From the NCBI RefSeq assembly GCF_009695765.1, contig NZ_VUNI01000015.1, positions 1 to 64,000 on the forward strand: DNA of 64,000 bases. Reading direction: 5' to 3'. The DNA comes from Roseburia porci (GTDB taxonomy: Bacteria; Bacillota; Clostridia; Lachnospirales; Lachnospiraceae). How positions within the stretch are numbered: position 1 is the stretch's first letter; each line of letters starts with the position of its first letter. The position numbers and the translations under genes are program-made. The notes under the pieces are model-generated. The model was not told where the DNA came from and did not search any database. It saw nothing but the letters and a program-made list of their open reading frames with translations. Shown here piece by piece: positions 8,342 to 16,339 of this stretch.

Positions 8342-8383
8342 TTGACAAGATAACAATACTGGTATATAATTCTTATTAAGAAT
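8342..8383 (+). promoter_or_regulatory. promoter with Fur/PerR-type operator before the perR-like gene
   Basis: A consensus promoter: TTGACA (8342-8347), 17-bp spacer, TATAAT (8365-8370). ATTCTTA-T-TAAGAAT (8369-8383) is a perfect 7-1-7 inverted repeat overlapping the -10 and start region, the same geometry as Fur and PerR boxes. This suggests autorepression of the downstream regulator-rubrerythrin-SOR operon, relieved by peroxide or metal change. Confidence 0.8.
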
Positions 8384-8404
8384 TAATCCTAATAAGGAGG
8401 ACGA

Positions 8405-8812
8405 ATGACAAGCAGAAGAAATACCATTCAAAAAGATCTTGTAAGAAATGCCGTATACGAAATGAGAAGACATGTTACAGCGAATGAAGTGTATAATTTT
8501 ATAAAAGAAGCATATCCTACAATCGGAAAAGGAACTGTATATAGAAATCTTGATATATTGGTAGAGGAGGGTGCGTTAAGGAAGGTTGAAGTTCCGGATG
8601 GACCGAACCGACTTGATTTTACATTGAAAAATCATTACCATGTAAGATGTATAAAGTGCAGTGAGATTTTTGATGTGGATATGGATGAAATACCGGATTT
8701 GCTGGAAAGAATTCATAACACTCATGGAATTGAATTTTTGGATTATGATATTTCATTTAAAGGCATTTGCCCGAAATGCGGGGAGAAGGTAAAGGAGGAA
8801 AAGAATGGATAG
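8405..8812 (+). CDS. perR: Fur family regulator, PerR-like
   Basis: A 135-residue Fur-superfamily repressor. The winged helix includes [12 protein letters not shown] and [12 protein letters not shown]; the C-terminal dimer domain has HYHVRCIKC and CPKCG, giving the four structural Zn-binding Cys of PerR/Fur proteins. Start at the ATG at 8405 after AAGGAGG. The final codons overlap the next gene by 8 bp. Context (rubrerythrin, SOR, rubredoxin, hemerythrin downstream; a 7-1-7 operator upstream) argues for a peroxide sensor rather than an iron sensor, but Fur itself cannot be excluded from sequence alone. Confidence 0.88.
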   Translation: MTSRRNTIQKDLVRNAVYEMRRHVTANEVYNFIKEAYPTIGKGTVYRNLDILVEEGALRKVEVPDGPNRLDFTLKNHYHVRCIKCSEIFDVDMDEIPDLLERIHNTHGIEFLDYDISFKGICPKCGEKVKEEKNG

Positions 8813-9986
8813 GAAAGCAATGTATAAGCTGAGTTATGGATTGTTCGTACTGACTGCCAGAGAAGACGGAAAAGACAATGGATGTATTATTAATACAGCC
8901 ATTCAGGCAGCTTCAGAACCGAACCAGTTAAGTATCTGCGTCAACAAAGCAAATTACACACATGACATGATTCAGAGAACTGGAAAATTCACAGTATCAG
9001 TCTTAAGTCAGAAGGCACAGTTTGAATTGTTCAAACATTTTGGCTTCCAATCAGGAAGGGATACCAATAAATTTGAAGCATTTGAAAAGTGTGCCAGAGG
9101 CACAAATGGTATTTATTATATTACAGAAGGTACAAATGCATACATTTCTGTAACAGTTAATAAAACAGAGGATTTAGGCTCACATACGATGTTTATCGGT
9201 GAGATAACAGATATGGAGATTTTAAGTAATGTTCCTTCAGTCACATATGATTATTACCAGAATAATATTAAGCCAAAGCCACAGGCAGTTGGAAAAACCG
9301 AGGATGGACAGACAATATGGCGTTGCAGAATCTGCGGATATGAATATGTAGGAGAAGAATTACCGGACGATTTTATATGTCCTTTATGTAAGCACCCGGC
9401 ATCAGATTTTGAAAAAGTAGTAAAGAAAACGGAGGTAAAAGAGATGGCAGCAAACAAATACGCAGGAACACAGACAGAGAAAAATTTACAGGAGGCATTT
9501 GCAGGGGAATCACAGGCAAGAAATAAGTATACTTATTTTGCATCTGTAGCAAAAAAGGAAGGCTATGAGCAGATGGCTGCATTATTTTTAAAGACCGCAG
9601 ATAACGAGAAAGAACATGCAAAGATGTGGTTCAAGGAATTAGCAGGAATTGGTGATACAAAGGAAAATCTTGCGGCAGCGGCAGAAGGCGAAAATTACGA
9701 GTGGACAGATATGTATGAAGGCTTTGCAAAAACAGCTGAGGAAGAAGGCTTCCCAGAGCTTGCAGCAAAATTCAGGGCAGTAGGAGAGATTGAGAAGCAT
9801 CATGAAGAAAGATATCGTGCACTTCTCAAGAACATTGAAACTGCACAGGTATTTGAAAAGAGCGAAGTTAAGGTGTGGGAATGTCGTAACTGTGGACATA
9901 TCGTAGTAGGAACAAAGGCTCCTGAGGTATGTCCGGTATGTAATCATCCACAGAGCTATTTTGAAGTACATGAAGAGAATTATTAA
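8805..9986 (+). CDS. flavin reductase - rubredoxin - rubrerythrin fusion
   Basis: A single 393-residue frame with three redox modules: a flavin-binding flavin reductase domain (about 1-155), a rubredoxin domain (Cys174, 177, 192, 195), and a complete rubrerythrin (about 214-393) with [22 protein letters not shown] and EIEKHHEER diiron ligands plus a C-terminal rubredoxin (CRNCGH...CPVC). The first two modules resemble high-molecular-weight rubredoxin, an NAD(P)H-linked electron donor; rubrerythrin reduces H2O2 to water. The fusion would put donor and peroxidase on one chain. A good internal ribosome site (GGAGGT before the ATG at 9444, residue 214) could also yield separate rubrerythrin. Overlaps perR by 8 bp. 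Confidence 0.9.
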   Translation: MDRKAMYKLSYGLFVLTAREDGKDNGCIINTAIQAASEPNQLSICVNKANYTHDMIQRTGKFTVSVLSQKAQFELFKHFGFQSGRDTNKFEAFEKCARGTNGIYYITEGTNAYISVTVNKTEDLGSHTMFIGEITDMEILSNVPSVTYDYYQNNIKPKPQAVGKTEDGQTIWRCRICGYEYVGEELPDDFICPLCKHPASDFEKVVKKTEVKEMAANKYAGTQTEKNLQEAFAGESQARNKYTYFASVAKKEGYEQMAALFLKTADNEKEHAKMWFKELAGIGDTKENLAAAAEGENYEWTDMYEGFAKTAEEEGFPELAAKFRAVGEIEKHHEERYRALLKNIETAQVFEKSEVKVWECRNCGHIVVGTKAPEVCPVCNHPQSYFEVHEENY

Positions 9987-10013
9987 GGAGATGAGATTAT
10001 TACGAAGAAGCAA

Positions 10014-10956
10014 ATGATTAATTCTAAAAAGCAGTAATGATAGGCTGTGGCTTTGTTGGTTCTGCATCTGTATTTGCTCTTATGCAGAGTGGCTTGTTTA
10101 CAGAGATTGTCCTTATTGATGCAGACAAGAACAAGGCAGAGGGAGAAGCGATGGATATCAGTCATGGTATTCCGTTTGCCAGTCCGATGAAGATATATGC
10201 CGGAGATTATGATGACGTGGCTGATGCTGCAATAGTTATAATATCTGCAGGAGCGGGGCAAAAACCGGGAGAGACTAGGCTTGATCTTGTAAATAAAAAT
10301 GTAGCAATATTTAAGTCAATCATTCCTGAAATAGCAAAGAGAAATTTTGCAGGTATCATGCTTGTAGTAGCGAATCCGGTAGATATTTTGACACAGGTAG
10401 CCATAAAGTTATCAGGACTTCCGGAAAACAGGGTTATTGGATCGGGTACAGTGTTAGACAGTGCACGATTAAGATACAAGCTTGGTGAGCATTTATCTGT
10501 TGACAGCAGGAGTGTTCATGCATTTATAGTAGGTGAGCATGGAGACAGCGAAGTTGTAGCATGGTCATCAGCCAATGTATCCGGTGTTCCATTGAGTGAA
10601 ATGTGTGAAATGCGTGGACATTACAAGCACAAGGAAAACACGGCAGAGATAGCTACAGCAGTCAAGAACAGTGCTTATGAAAAATAAATAAAAAGCACGC
10701 TACATATTATGGAATTGCAATGTCTGTAAAAAGAATCTGCGAAGTGATTATGAGAGATGAAAAATCAATACTTCCTGTATCACACATGATTCATGGAGTA
10801 TATGATATTGACGGAGTATCGTTAAGTATGCCGGCTATTGTAGGTGCAGATGGTATTGAGTCTGATATACCTATTAATTTAAGTGGTGAGGAAGCGTTAA
10901 AGCTTAAAGAATCCGCAGATTCTTTGAAAAAGATTATAGAGACAATTGAATTATAA
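10014..10956 (+). pseudogene. ldh: L-lactate dehydrogenase, frameshifted
   Basis: Most of an L-lactate/malate dehydrogenase can be read in pieces: IGCGFVGSASVFALMQSGLF (NAD fold), VANPVDILT, GSGTVLDSARLRY, and the active-site GEHGDSE. The frame is broken near 10034, where codons before the NAD motif read into TAA, and again near 10680-10690, where the frame stops and continues from about 10700 as YYGIAMSVKRICEVI to the normal C-terminus at 10956. At least two small indels are therefore present. It lies between the rubrerythrin fusion and desulfoferrodoxin genes and is an odd metabolic passenger in a stress operon. Confidence 0.85.
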
Positions 10957-10983
10957 ATTTTACACATGGAAGGAGATAAAAGC

Positions 10984-11358
10984 ATGGAAGTAAAGTATTA
11001 TATATGTAAGCATTGTGGAAACATTGTTGAAAAGGTAAAGGATAAGGGTGTGCCTGTAATTTGTTGCGGAGAACCTATGCAGGAATTAAAAGCCGGAGTG
11101 ACAGATGCTGCTGTTGAGAAGCATATACCTGTATATACAGTGGAAGGCAGTCATGTTCATGTTGTGGTTGGAGAGACAAAACATCCAATGCTTGAAGAGC
11201 ATTTCATTGAGTGGATTACATTAAATACAAACCAGGGAATATACAGAAAACAGTTAAATCCAGGGCAGGAGCCGGTAGCAGATTTTTGTATTTGCGATGG
11301 TGAACAGGTAGAAGAAGTATATGCATATTGTAACCTGCATGGATTATGGAAATGCTAA
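10984..11358 (+). CDS. dfx: desulfoferrodoxin (superoxide reductase)
   Basis: A 124-residue two-domain superoxide reductase. The N-terminal desulforedoxin centre uses Cys8, Cys11, Cys27 and Cys28; the catalytic Fe(His)4Cys centre uses His47, His67, His73, Cys116 and His119, all present. It converts superoxide to H2O2 with electrons from rubredoxin, and rubredoxin and a peroxide-consuming rubrerythrin are encoded beside it. The start is at 10984, after GGAGAT; an upstream in-frame ATG lacks a ribosome site. Confidence 0.95.
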   Translation: MEVKYYICKHCGNIVEKVKDKGVPVICCGEPMQELKAGVTDAAVEKHIPVYTVEGSHVHVVVGETKHPMLEEHFIEWITLNTNQGIYRKQLNPGQEPVADFCICDGEQVEEVYAYCNLHGLWKC

Positions 11359-11448
11359 AAGCATTTATACATATTAAGATTACAGAACAACACAAATATA
11401 ACAGTAATAAAGGCTGTGTATTAATATATTTACAAGGAGGAACAACAA

Positions 11449-11607
11449 ATGAAATACGTATGTGATGTTTGCGGATGGGAATACGATGAGGAGAAGGGCT
11501 ATCCAGAAGGTGGTATTGCACCTGGTACAAAGTGGGAGGATATTCCGGAAGATTTTGAATGTCCGTTATGCTCTGTAGGCAAAGACCAGTTTTCAAAGGC
11601 TGAATAA
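11449..11607 (+). CDS. rubredoxin
   Basis: A 52-residue protein starting at the ATG at 11449 after AAGGAGGAACAACAA. The single iron site is CDVCG (Cys5, Cys8) plus CPLC (Cys38, Cys41), with the usual [18 protein letters not shown] spacer. It is the small electron carrier likely to feed desulfoferrodoxin and rubrerythrin. About 90 bp after dfx and 21 bp before the hemerythrin gene. Confidence 0.96.
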   Translation: MKYVCDVCGWEYDEEKGYPEGGIAPGTKWEDIPEDFECPLCSVGKDQFSKAE

Positions 11608-11628
11608 AAATGAAAGCAGGACTAATGG

Positions 11629-12027
11629 ATGTATGAAATGAAACCAGAATATTATATCGGCATAGATATGATAGACGAAGAACACAAGCAGTTGTTTAAA
11701 TATGCAGATGAGGCATATGAACTGCTCCATGATGAGTATACACCGGATAAATATGATAGGATTGATATAATATTAGAAAATCTTCGAAATTATACAGTAA
11801 AACACTTTACTGATGAAGAGCAGTATATGGAATCTATTAATTATAAGAAGTTATTTACACAGAAAGTTCAACATCAGGAATTTATACACAAACTTGATGA
11901 ATTTATGGAGCATCATAATGATGAGATAGAAGATCAGGATGAACAGATTATGGGAATTTTAAAATATCTCACAGAGTGGTTAGTTAATCACATTCTGTAT
12001 GTCGATGGTCAAATTCCAAAAGGCTGA
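11629..12027 (+). CDS. bacteriohemerythrin
   Basis: A 132-residue four-helix hemerythrin domain protein. The diiron ligands appear as GIDMIDEEHKQLF, the HFTDEEQYM helix, HQEFIHKLDEF and the final VNHILYVD. Hemerythrins bind O2 reversibly and in anaerobes are thought to scavenge or sense oxygen. It is the last recognisable gene before the right end of the 9.1 kb element, completing a set of oxygen-, superoxide- and peroxide-handling proteins. A short hydrophobic coding remnant follows (about 12039-12092) that I could not identify. Confidence 0.92.
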   Translation: MYEMKPEYYIGIDMIDEEHKQLFKYADEAYELLHDEYTPDKYDRIDIILENLRNYTVKHFTDEEQYMESINYKKLFTQKVQHQEFIHKLDEFMEHHNDEIEDQDEQIMGILKYLTEWLVNHILYVDGQIPKG

Positions 12028-12088
12028 TATAGTAAGAATGGCTGTTATTCTTTTGGGAGTAGCAGCTTTTTTCTATTTTGAATATAAA

Positions 12089-12109
12089 ATCTGACATCTA
12101 CACTTGACA
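12089..12109 (-). repeat. right terminal inverted repeat of the 9.1 kb element
   Basis: The reverse complement matches 2990-3010 at 19 of 21 positions. It is followed immediately by ATATGC (12110-12115), the presumed 6-bp target duplication. Confidence 0.75.
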
Positions 12110-12116
12110 ATATGCT

Positions 12117-12827
12117 TACGAGCGCGGAGTTGGTGAAGGTGTCCGCAATTGTGGCGTATCAAGAAGTGAGTTATTTGTAGCAAGTAAAGTTGCGGCAGAG
12201 AACAAGAGTTATGAGAGTGCTGCAAAATCCATCGATGAGACACTCGAGAAAATGGGTCTGGATTATCTGGATCAGATCATCATCCACAGTCCACAGCCTT
12301 GGGTTGAAGTAAACCAGTCTGAGAACAGATACAAGGAAGAAAACAGAGCGGTATGGAAAGCCCTTGAAGATGCTTATAAAGCCAAAAAGGTAAGAGTGAT
12401 CGGTGTTTCCAACTTCCTGCAGGAGGACATTGAGAATCTTCTTGAGGTGGCTGAGGTAAAACCAATGGTAAACCAGGTTCTCTGTCATATCAGCAACACT
12501 CCTTCAGAGCTGGTAGAATACTGTCAGAAAAATGGAATTACAGTGGAAGCATATTCTCCAATCGCACACGGTGAGGTCTTACATCAGCCGGAGATCAAGG
12601 CAATGGCAGACCGGTATGGAGTATCTGTTCCACAGCTTTGCATCCGTTATACATTACAGCTTGGAACCGTTTCTCTTCCAAAGACTGCAAACCCAGACCA
12701 TATGAAGACAAATGCAGAAGTGGATTTTGAAATCAGAGCAGAGGATATGGAGACATTGAAGAACTTCAAGAAGATTGAAAACTACGGCGCAAGCAGTGCT
12801 TTCCCTGTATATGGCGGAAAGATGTAA
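12117..12827 (+). pseudogene. aldo/keto reductase, C-terminal fragment
   Basis: From 12117 the frame reads YERGVGEGVR and then a normal aldo/keto reductase to its end, including IIHSPQPW, VIGVSNF, AYSPIAHG and IRYTLQLGTVSLPKTANPDH (NADP-binding region). It continues the N-terminal piece at 2819-2980. No ribosome binding site or natural start is present at this point, although a shortened product could in principle begin at the ATG at 12252. Together the two pieces would make a protein of the family's usual length. Confidence 0.9.
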
Positions 12828-12864
12828 ATCAAATCTGAATTTAATACATACAGAATTTGTGCAA

Positions 12865-12897
12865 AAAGGTCCCGGCAGAAATGCCGGGGCCTTTTTG
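12865..12897 (+). terminator. intrinsic terminator after the aldo/keto reductase
   Basis: AAGGTCCCGGCA (12867-12878) pairs with TGCCGGGGCCTT through a 4-nt loop, followed by a run of T: a strong GC-rich terminator. Confidence 0.88.
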
Positions 12898-12902
12898 GGC
12901 GT

Positions 12903-13277
12903 GTTACTCAGAAATATGTAAAGGATGCCGGTCTTACAACCGGGGCATTTTACAAGTAATATCCGACAAAGGAGAAGCTGTTTGATGCATTTATCGATCC
13001 TTATGTGGAAGCGGTTTATGAAATATATGATGGAATACTGAGCGGATTTCTGGAACTTCCGGTCACGGAACAGACGCAGAATATGACGGGAGCATCCATG
13101 GATGGGATGGAACAGATCGTGGATTATGTTTACGATCATTATAATAATTTCAGACTGTTATTGAAATGCGGCGACAGCGGAAAATATGAGGATTTTATCC
13201 ATAATATGGTGAACCGGGAGATGAAGTCCAGAGGCGAGCCTTGCCGGACGGAGGGAATGGGTGTAAAATATGCATAA
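12903..13277 (+). pseudogene. TetR/AcrR family regulator remnant
   Basis: A single frame from 12903 reads the second half of a TetR helix-turn-helix (VTQKYVKDAGLTTGAFYK), a TAA at 12957, and then YPTKEKLFDAFIDPYVEAVY and an intact-looking ligand domain to 13277. The first ~30 residues are absent (the preceding DNA is the aldo/keto reductase terminator), and the TAA replaces an expected residue between Lys and Tyr. The gene is therefore truncated and carries a nonsense codon. It is followed 56 bp later by the LacI-type gene. Confidence 0.8.
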
Positions 13278-13333
13278 GAAATCGATTCCACATCAGGTAT
13301 GGATGTCGAAGTATAAAGCACAGGAGCTGCACC

Positions 13334-14317
13334 ATGAATATTAATGAAATTGCAAAGATGGCGGGTGTATCACGGGCAACCGTGTCCCGCTATCTGAATA
13401 ATGGATATGTGAGCGAAGAGAAGAAGGAAGCAATCTGCCGTGTCATTGAGCAGACCGGATATGAACCGTCAAGGCAGGCAAGGAATTTAAGAAGCAGTGT
13501 TACAAAGCTGATCGGAGTCATCATTCCAAGAATCCAGTCCGAAGCAGTCAGCCGTATGGTAGCCGGGATCAGTGAGATCCTTTCGGCAGAAGGCTATCAG
13601 CTGCTTCTTGCAAACACGCAGAATTATGCGAAGGAAGAACTGAAGTATCTTCGTATTTTCCGGAAAAATCAGGTGGATGGCATTATTTTTATGGGAACGA
13701 TATTCTCCAAAGAACATTTGAAGCTGATGAAGGAGCTTGAGGTACCGATCGTCATAGCCGCGCAGGAACTGGACAACTATTCCTGTGTGTATCAGGATGA
13801 TTACCATGCTGCTTATGAGGCGGCAAAATTGCTCTTAAAGAAGGGAACACATTTCGGTTATATTGGTGTTACGCAGAAGGATAAAGCGGTCGGTGAGGCA
13901 CGTAAAGCCGGTTTCCTTGATGCACTCAAAGATTCGGGTGTCAAAGCGGCAAGAAAATGCATGTACGAAACAGAATTTAAAGTGGAAGGCGGCTATGAAA
14001 AGGCAAGGGAACTTATGGAACAGAATCCTCAGACGGATTCCATATTCTGTGCAACAGACAGCCTTGCCGCAGGTGCACTGCGCTATCTGCATGAGCAGGG
14101 AATCGAGGTTCCAGGGCAGGTGCAGATTGTTGGTTTTGGTGATACGGAGCTTGGAAACGTTGTGACACCGGCAATTACCAGCGTTCATTTTCATTATAAG
14201 ACAACAGGAATGGAAGCCGCGAAACTGCTGCTTGAGATACTGCAGTCCGGCACGGACCTGAAAAAACAGATCAAAATGGGATACCAGCTTGTGGAGAAAG
14301 CTTCTACAAGATCTTAA
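13334..14317 (+). CDS. LacI family transcriptional regulator (sucrose operon)
   Basis: A 327-residue LacI/GalR protein: N-terminal helix-turn-helix NINEIAKMAGVSRATVSRYL (2-21), hinge near residue 50, then a periplasmic-binding-like sugar sensor (GVIIPRIQSEAVSRMVAGI; FCATDSLAAGALRYL; QIVGFGDTELGNVVTPAITS). The ATG at 13334 follows AGGAGCTGCACC. It lies upstream of, and in line with, a GH32 hydrolase and a fructokinase, so it is probably the sucrose-responsive repressor (ScrR/SacR-like) of that pair. The effector is inferred from neighbours. Confidence 0.9.
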   Translation: MNINEIAKMAGVSRATVSRYLNNGYVSEEKKEAICRVIEQTGYEPSRQARNLRSSVTKLIGVIIPRIQSEAVSRMVAGISEILSAEGYQLLLANTQNYAKEELKYLRIFRKNQVDGIIFMGTIFSKEHLKLMKELEVPIVIAAQELDNYSCVYQDDYHAAYEAAKLLLKKGTHFGYIGVTQKDKAVGEARKAGFLDALKDSGVKAARKCMYETEFKVEGGYEKARELMEQNPQTDSIFCATDSLAAGALRYLHEQGIEVPGQVQIVGFGDTELGNVVTPAITSVHFHYKTTGMEAAKLLLEILQSGTDLKKQIKMGYQLVEKASTRS

Positions 14318-14337
14318 ACAGGGGTTGTGAAAAGGTT

Positions 14338-14515
14338 ACCCTTTTTCTGTAAATCGTTATTTTTTTGTGATTACACCGACAATTTTTCGGTATTTGACGG
14401 TGTAATCAATGATTTTCTTTTCATTACGGAGAAATTGCCATTTTTTGTATTGAAATTTGCAAATTTTTGGGCGTAATGAATCATTATCCGTTATTTACGG
14501 AGAATTTATCGCATA
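14338..14515 (+). repeat. intergenic repeat family B, copy 1
   Basis: About 175 bp that align, in inverted orientation, along their whole length with 55749-55921. The core is a hairpin GATTACACCG...CGGTGTAATC (14369-14408), followed by modules ending in TTACGGAGAAT. No coding potential. The gap 14318-14848 contains only this repeat, a truncated family A repeat, and about 180 bp of leader before the GH32 gene in which I see a possible TATAAT at 14779 but no convincing -35. Confidence 0.8.
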
Positions 14516-14526
14516 TTTTAAAATTC

Positions 14527-14665
14527 GAGCAGCAAAAGTCTTAACGCCCCACGGACGGGGCGTTTAAGACGTACACGTCACTTTAAGAAATATAAATCAG
14601 GCAAACATAGATTTTCTTATTTTCGGACAATGGAACATAATAGGCACTGTTTTGTGCAATTTGCA
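14527..14665 (+). repeat. intergenic repeat family A, copy 1 (right half only)
   Basis: This matches the right half of 38333-38635 and, reversed, 51905-52225: GTCTTAACGCCCC hairpin, GACGTACACGTCAC, AGATTTTCTTATTTTCG, GACAATGGAACATAAT and TTTTGTGCAATTTGC. The left half is missing; repeat B abuts it instead. Confidence 0.85.
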
Positions 14666-14848
14666 AGTCTCTATTTGCAAGACGACACTTTCGAATCCCC
14701 GAATCTTTAAAATAAAAAATGTCCTGCATGGATGCGTCCAGTTTGTGAAAAACTGCCAAAATGTCAAATGCAGATAATTATAATGAGACTGCTGTATTAA
14801 AAACAGGAAGAATCAAGGCAGCAGAGAAAGCAATTGTGGTGAAATAAT

Positions 14849-16339
14849 ATGAATTTAAGCGAGAGTTTAAGGAAACAGACACAGGAAGCAGAAAAAAAAC
14901 AGTATATGATCGAACAGGACCCAAACCGGCTTGCACTTCATCTGATGCCGCCGGTTGGATGGATCAATGATCCCAATGGATTATGTCAGTTTCATGGAGT
15001 GTACCATGTGTTTTACCAGTACTCTCCATTAGATCCGAACGGTTCCATGAAGGCGTGGGGGCATTATGCATCCAGGGATCAGATTCAATGGACACAGCTT
15101 CCTGCGGCATTGTATCCGGATCAGAAGTTTGATCAGGACGGTGTGTACTCGGGAAGTACATTTATTGAGAATGATACGATGTATATGTTTTACACCGGAA
15201 ATGTCAAACAGCCGGGAGCGCACGATGACGAGCTGGCTTATTCCGGTCGTGAAGCAAATACTGTACTTGTGACAAGTAAGGATGGAATTCATTTTTCGGA
15301 AAAACAGGTCGTTATGACAAATGCAGATTATCCACAGGAATATACCTGCCATATCCGAGATCCAAAGGTCTGGAAGAAAGAAGGCCGCTATTATATGATT
15401 CAGGGCGGAAGAAAAATGCAGTATCCGGGCGGTGGCGCAAAGGAAAACTCCCAGCAGACAGACTATGGAACTGTGCTTATTTTCGAATCGGATGACCTCG
15501 TACACTGGAACTTTTTAAAAGACATCACGACGGAAAAACGGTTCGGTTATATGTGGGAATGTCCGGATTATTTTGAAGTGAGCGGGCATCCGGTGCTTTC
15601 CACTTCTCCGCAGGGACTGACACATGAAGAATATTGTTATCAGAACGTATATCAGTCCGGATATTTTTTGCTTGACGATGAGATCATTGGCGCGGATGAT
15701 AAACATAACAGGATCGTGCCAGATCCGGAAAAATTTCATGAATGGGATTATGGATTTGATTTTTATGCACCGCAGACATTCTGTGATGAAAAAGGCCGGC
15801 GTATTCTGATTGGCTGGGCGGGCATCGGAGATGCCGATTATGACAATGCACCGACAGTAGCGGTCGGCTGGCAGCATGCCCTCACGCTTCCGAGAGAGAT
15901 TACATGGTCAGATGGAAGACTTTTACAGAATCCGCTGCCGGAATTAAAGGAACTGCGAGGAACCGAGCTTGCGATCGGGGAAGAATGTTATGCGGCAGAT
16001 ACCGTGTTTGAAATTGTGGCAGATGAGATCGATGCAGATTGTCTGGTACAGATCAGCACGGGAGAGGAAGCGTTTTGTGCGAGATATGAAGCTGGAATTT
16101 TTGATTTTTCCCTTACGGATGGCGCGGGACGTGGCAGAAGATCGCGAAAGATCCGGATCAGAGACCTTCGCAGGATACGTCTGATCGTTGACAATTCTAT
16201 GGTGGAGATCTATATCAATGACGGAGAATATGTGATGACTTCACGTTTTTATTTCCCGGATGATCAGCGGAAAATCAAAGTAAAAGGCGCGAGAGAGACA
16301 AAAATGTGGTATTTAAAAGGATTGGAGATTGTAAAATAG
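14849..16339 (+). CDS. scrB: sucrose-6-phosphate hydrolase / beta-fructofuranosidase (GH32)
   Basis: A 496-residue GH32 enzyme. The three catalytic motifs are present: WINDPNG (38-44, nucleophile Asp41), RDP (170-172, transition-state stabiliser) and WECPD (236-240, acid/base Glu237), in a five-bladed propeller followed by a C-terminal beta-sandwich. No signal peptide, so it acts in the cytoplasm, hydrolysing sucrose or sucrose-6-phosphate to glucose(-6-P) and fructose. The stop codon directly abuts the fructokinase start. No sucrose PTS or permease is adjacent, so the uptake route is not encoded here. Confidence 0.93.
   Translation: MNLSESLRKQTQEAEKKQYMIEQDPNRLALHLMPPVGWINDPNGLCQFHGVYHVFYQYSPLDPNGSMKAWGHYASRDQIQWTQLPAALYPDQKFDQDGVYSGSTFIENDTMYMFYTGNVKQPGAHDDELAYSGREANTVLVTSKDGIHFSEKQVVMTNADYPQEYTCHIRDPKVWKKEGRYYMIQGGRKMQYPGGGAKENSQQTDYGTVLIFESDDLVHWNFLKDITTEKRFGYMWECPDYFEVSGHPVLSTSPQGLTHEEYCYQNVYQSGYFLLDDEIIGADDKHNRIVPDPEKFHEWDYGFDFYAPQTFCDEKGRRILIGWAGIGDADYDNAPTVAVGWQHALTLPREITWSDGRLLQNPLPELKELRGTELAIGEECYAADTVFEIVADEIDADCLVQISTGEEAFCARYEAGIFDFSLTDGAGRGRRSRKIRIRDLRRIRLIVDNSMVEIYINDGEYVMTSRFYFPDDQRKIKVKGARETKMWYLKGLEIVK

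Larger units (their letters stand above)
2990..12109. mobile_element. ~9.1 kb inserted element carrying oxidative-stress genes
   Basis: The two halves of one aldo/keto reductase gene flank this segment. Its ends are inverted repeats: TGTGAACTGTAGATGTCAGAT at 2990-3010, and a right end at 12089-12109 whose reverse complement matches 19 of 21 bases. The sequence ATATGC occurs directly outside each end (2984-2989 and 12110-12115), consistent with a 6-bp target duplication. TGT...ACA termini with a short duplication recall Tn552/Tn7/Mu-type DDE transposons, but no transposase of that kind is recognisable inside; the only transposase belongs to the nested IS. Cargo runs from tnpV through the sirtuin, Prx, yaaA, perR, rubrerythrin, SOR and hemerythrin genes. 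Simple excision does not restore the reading frame exactly (10 nt would remain between matched codons). Confidence 0.75.

Noticed and set aside
12039-12092. Possible short hydrophobic protein (MAVILLGVAAFFYFEYKI) at the right end of the element
   Set aside because: Only 18 codons, with no ribosome site; probably a remnant of a larger gene. Mentioned but not annotated.
14569-14580. GACGTACACGTC as a transcription-factor site
   Set aside because: It recurs only as part of repeat family A and so is explained by that repeat.
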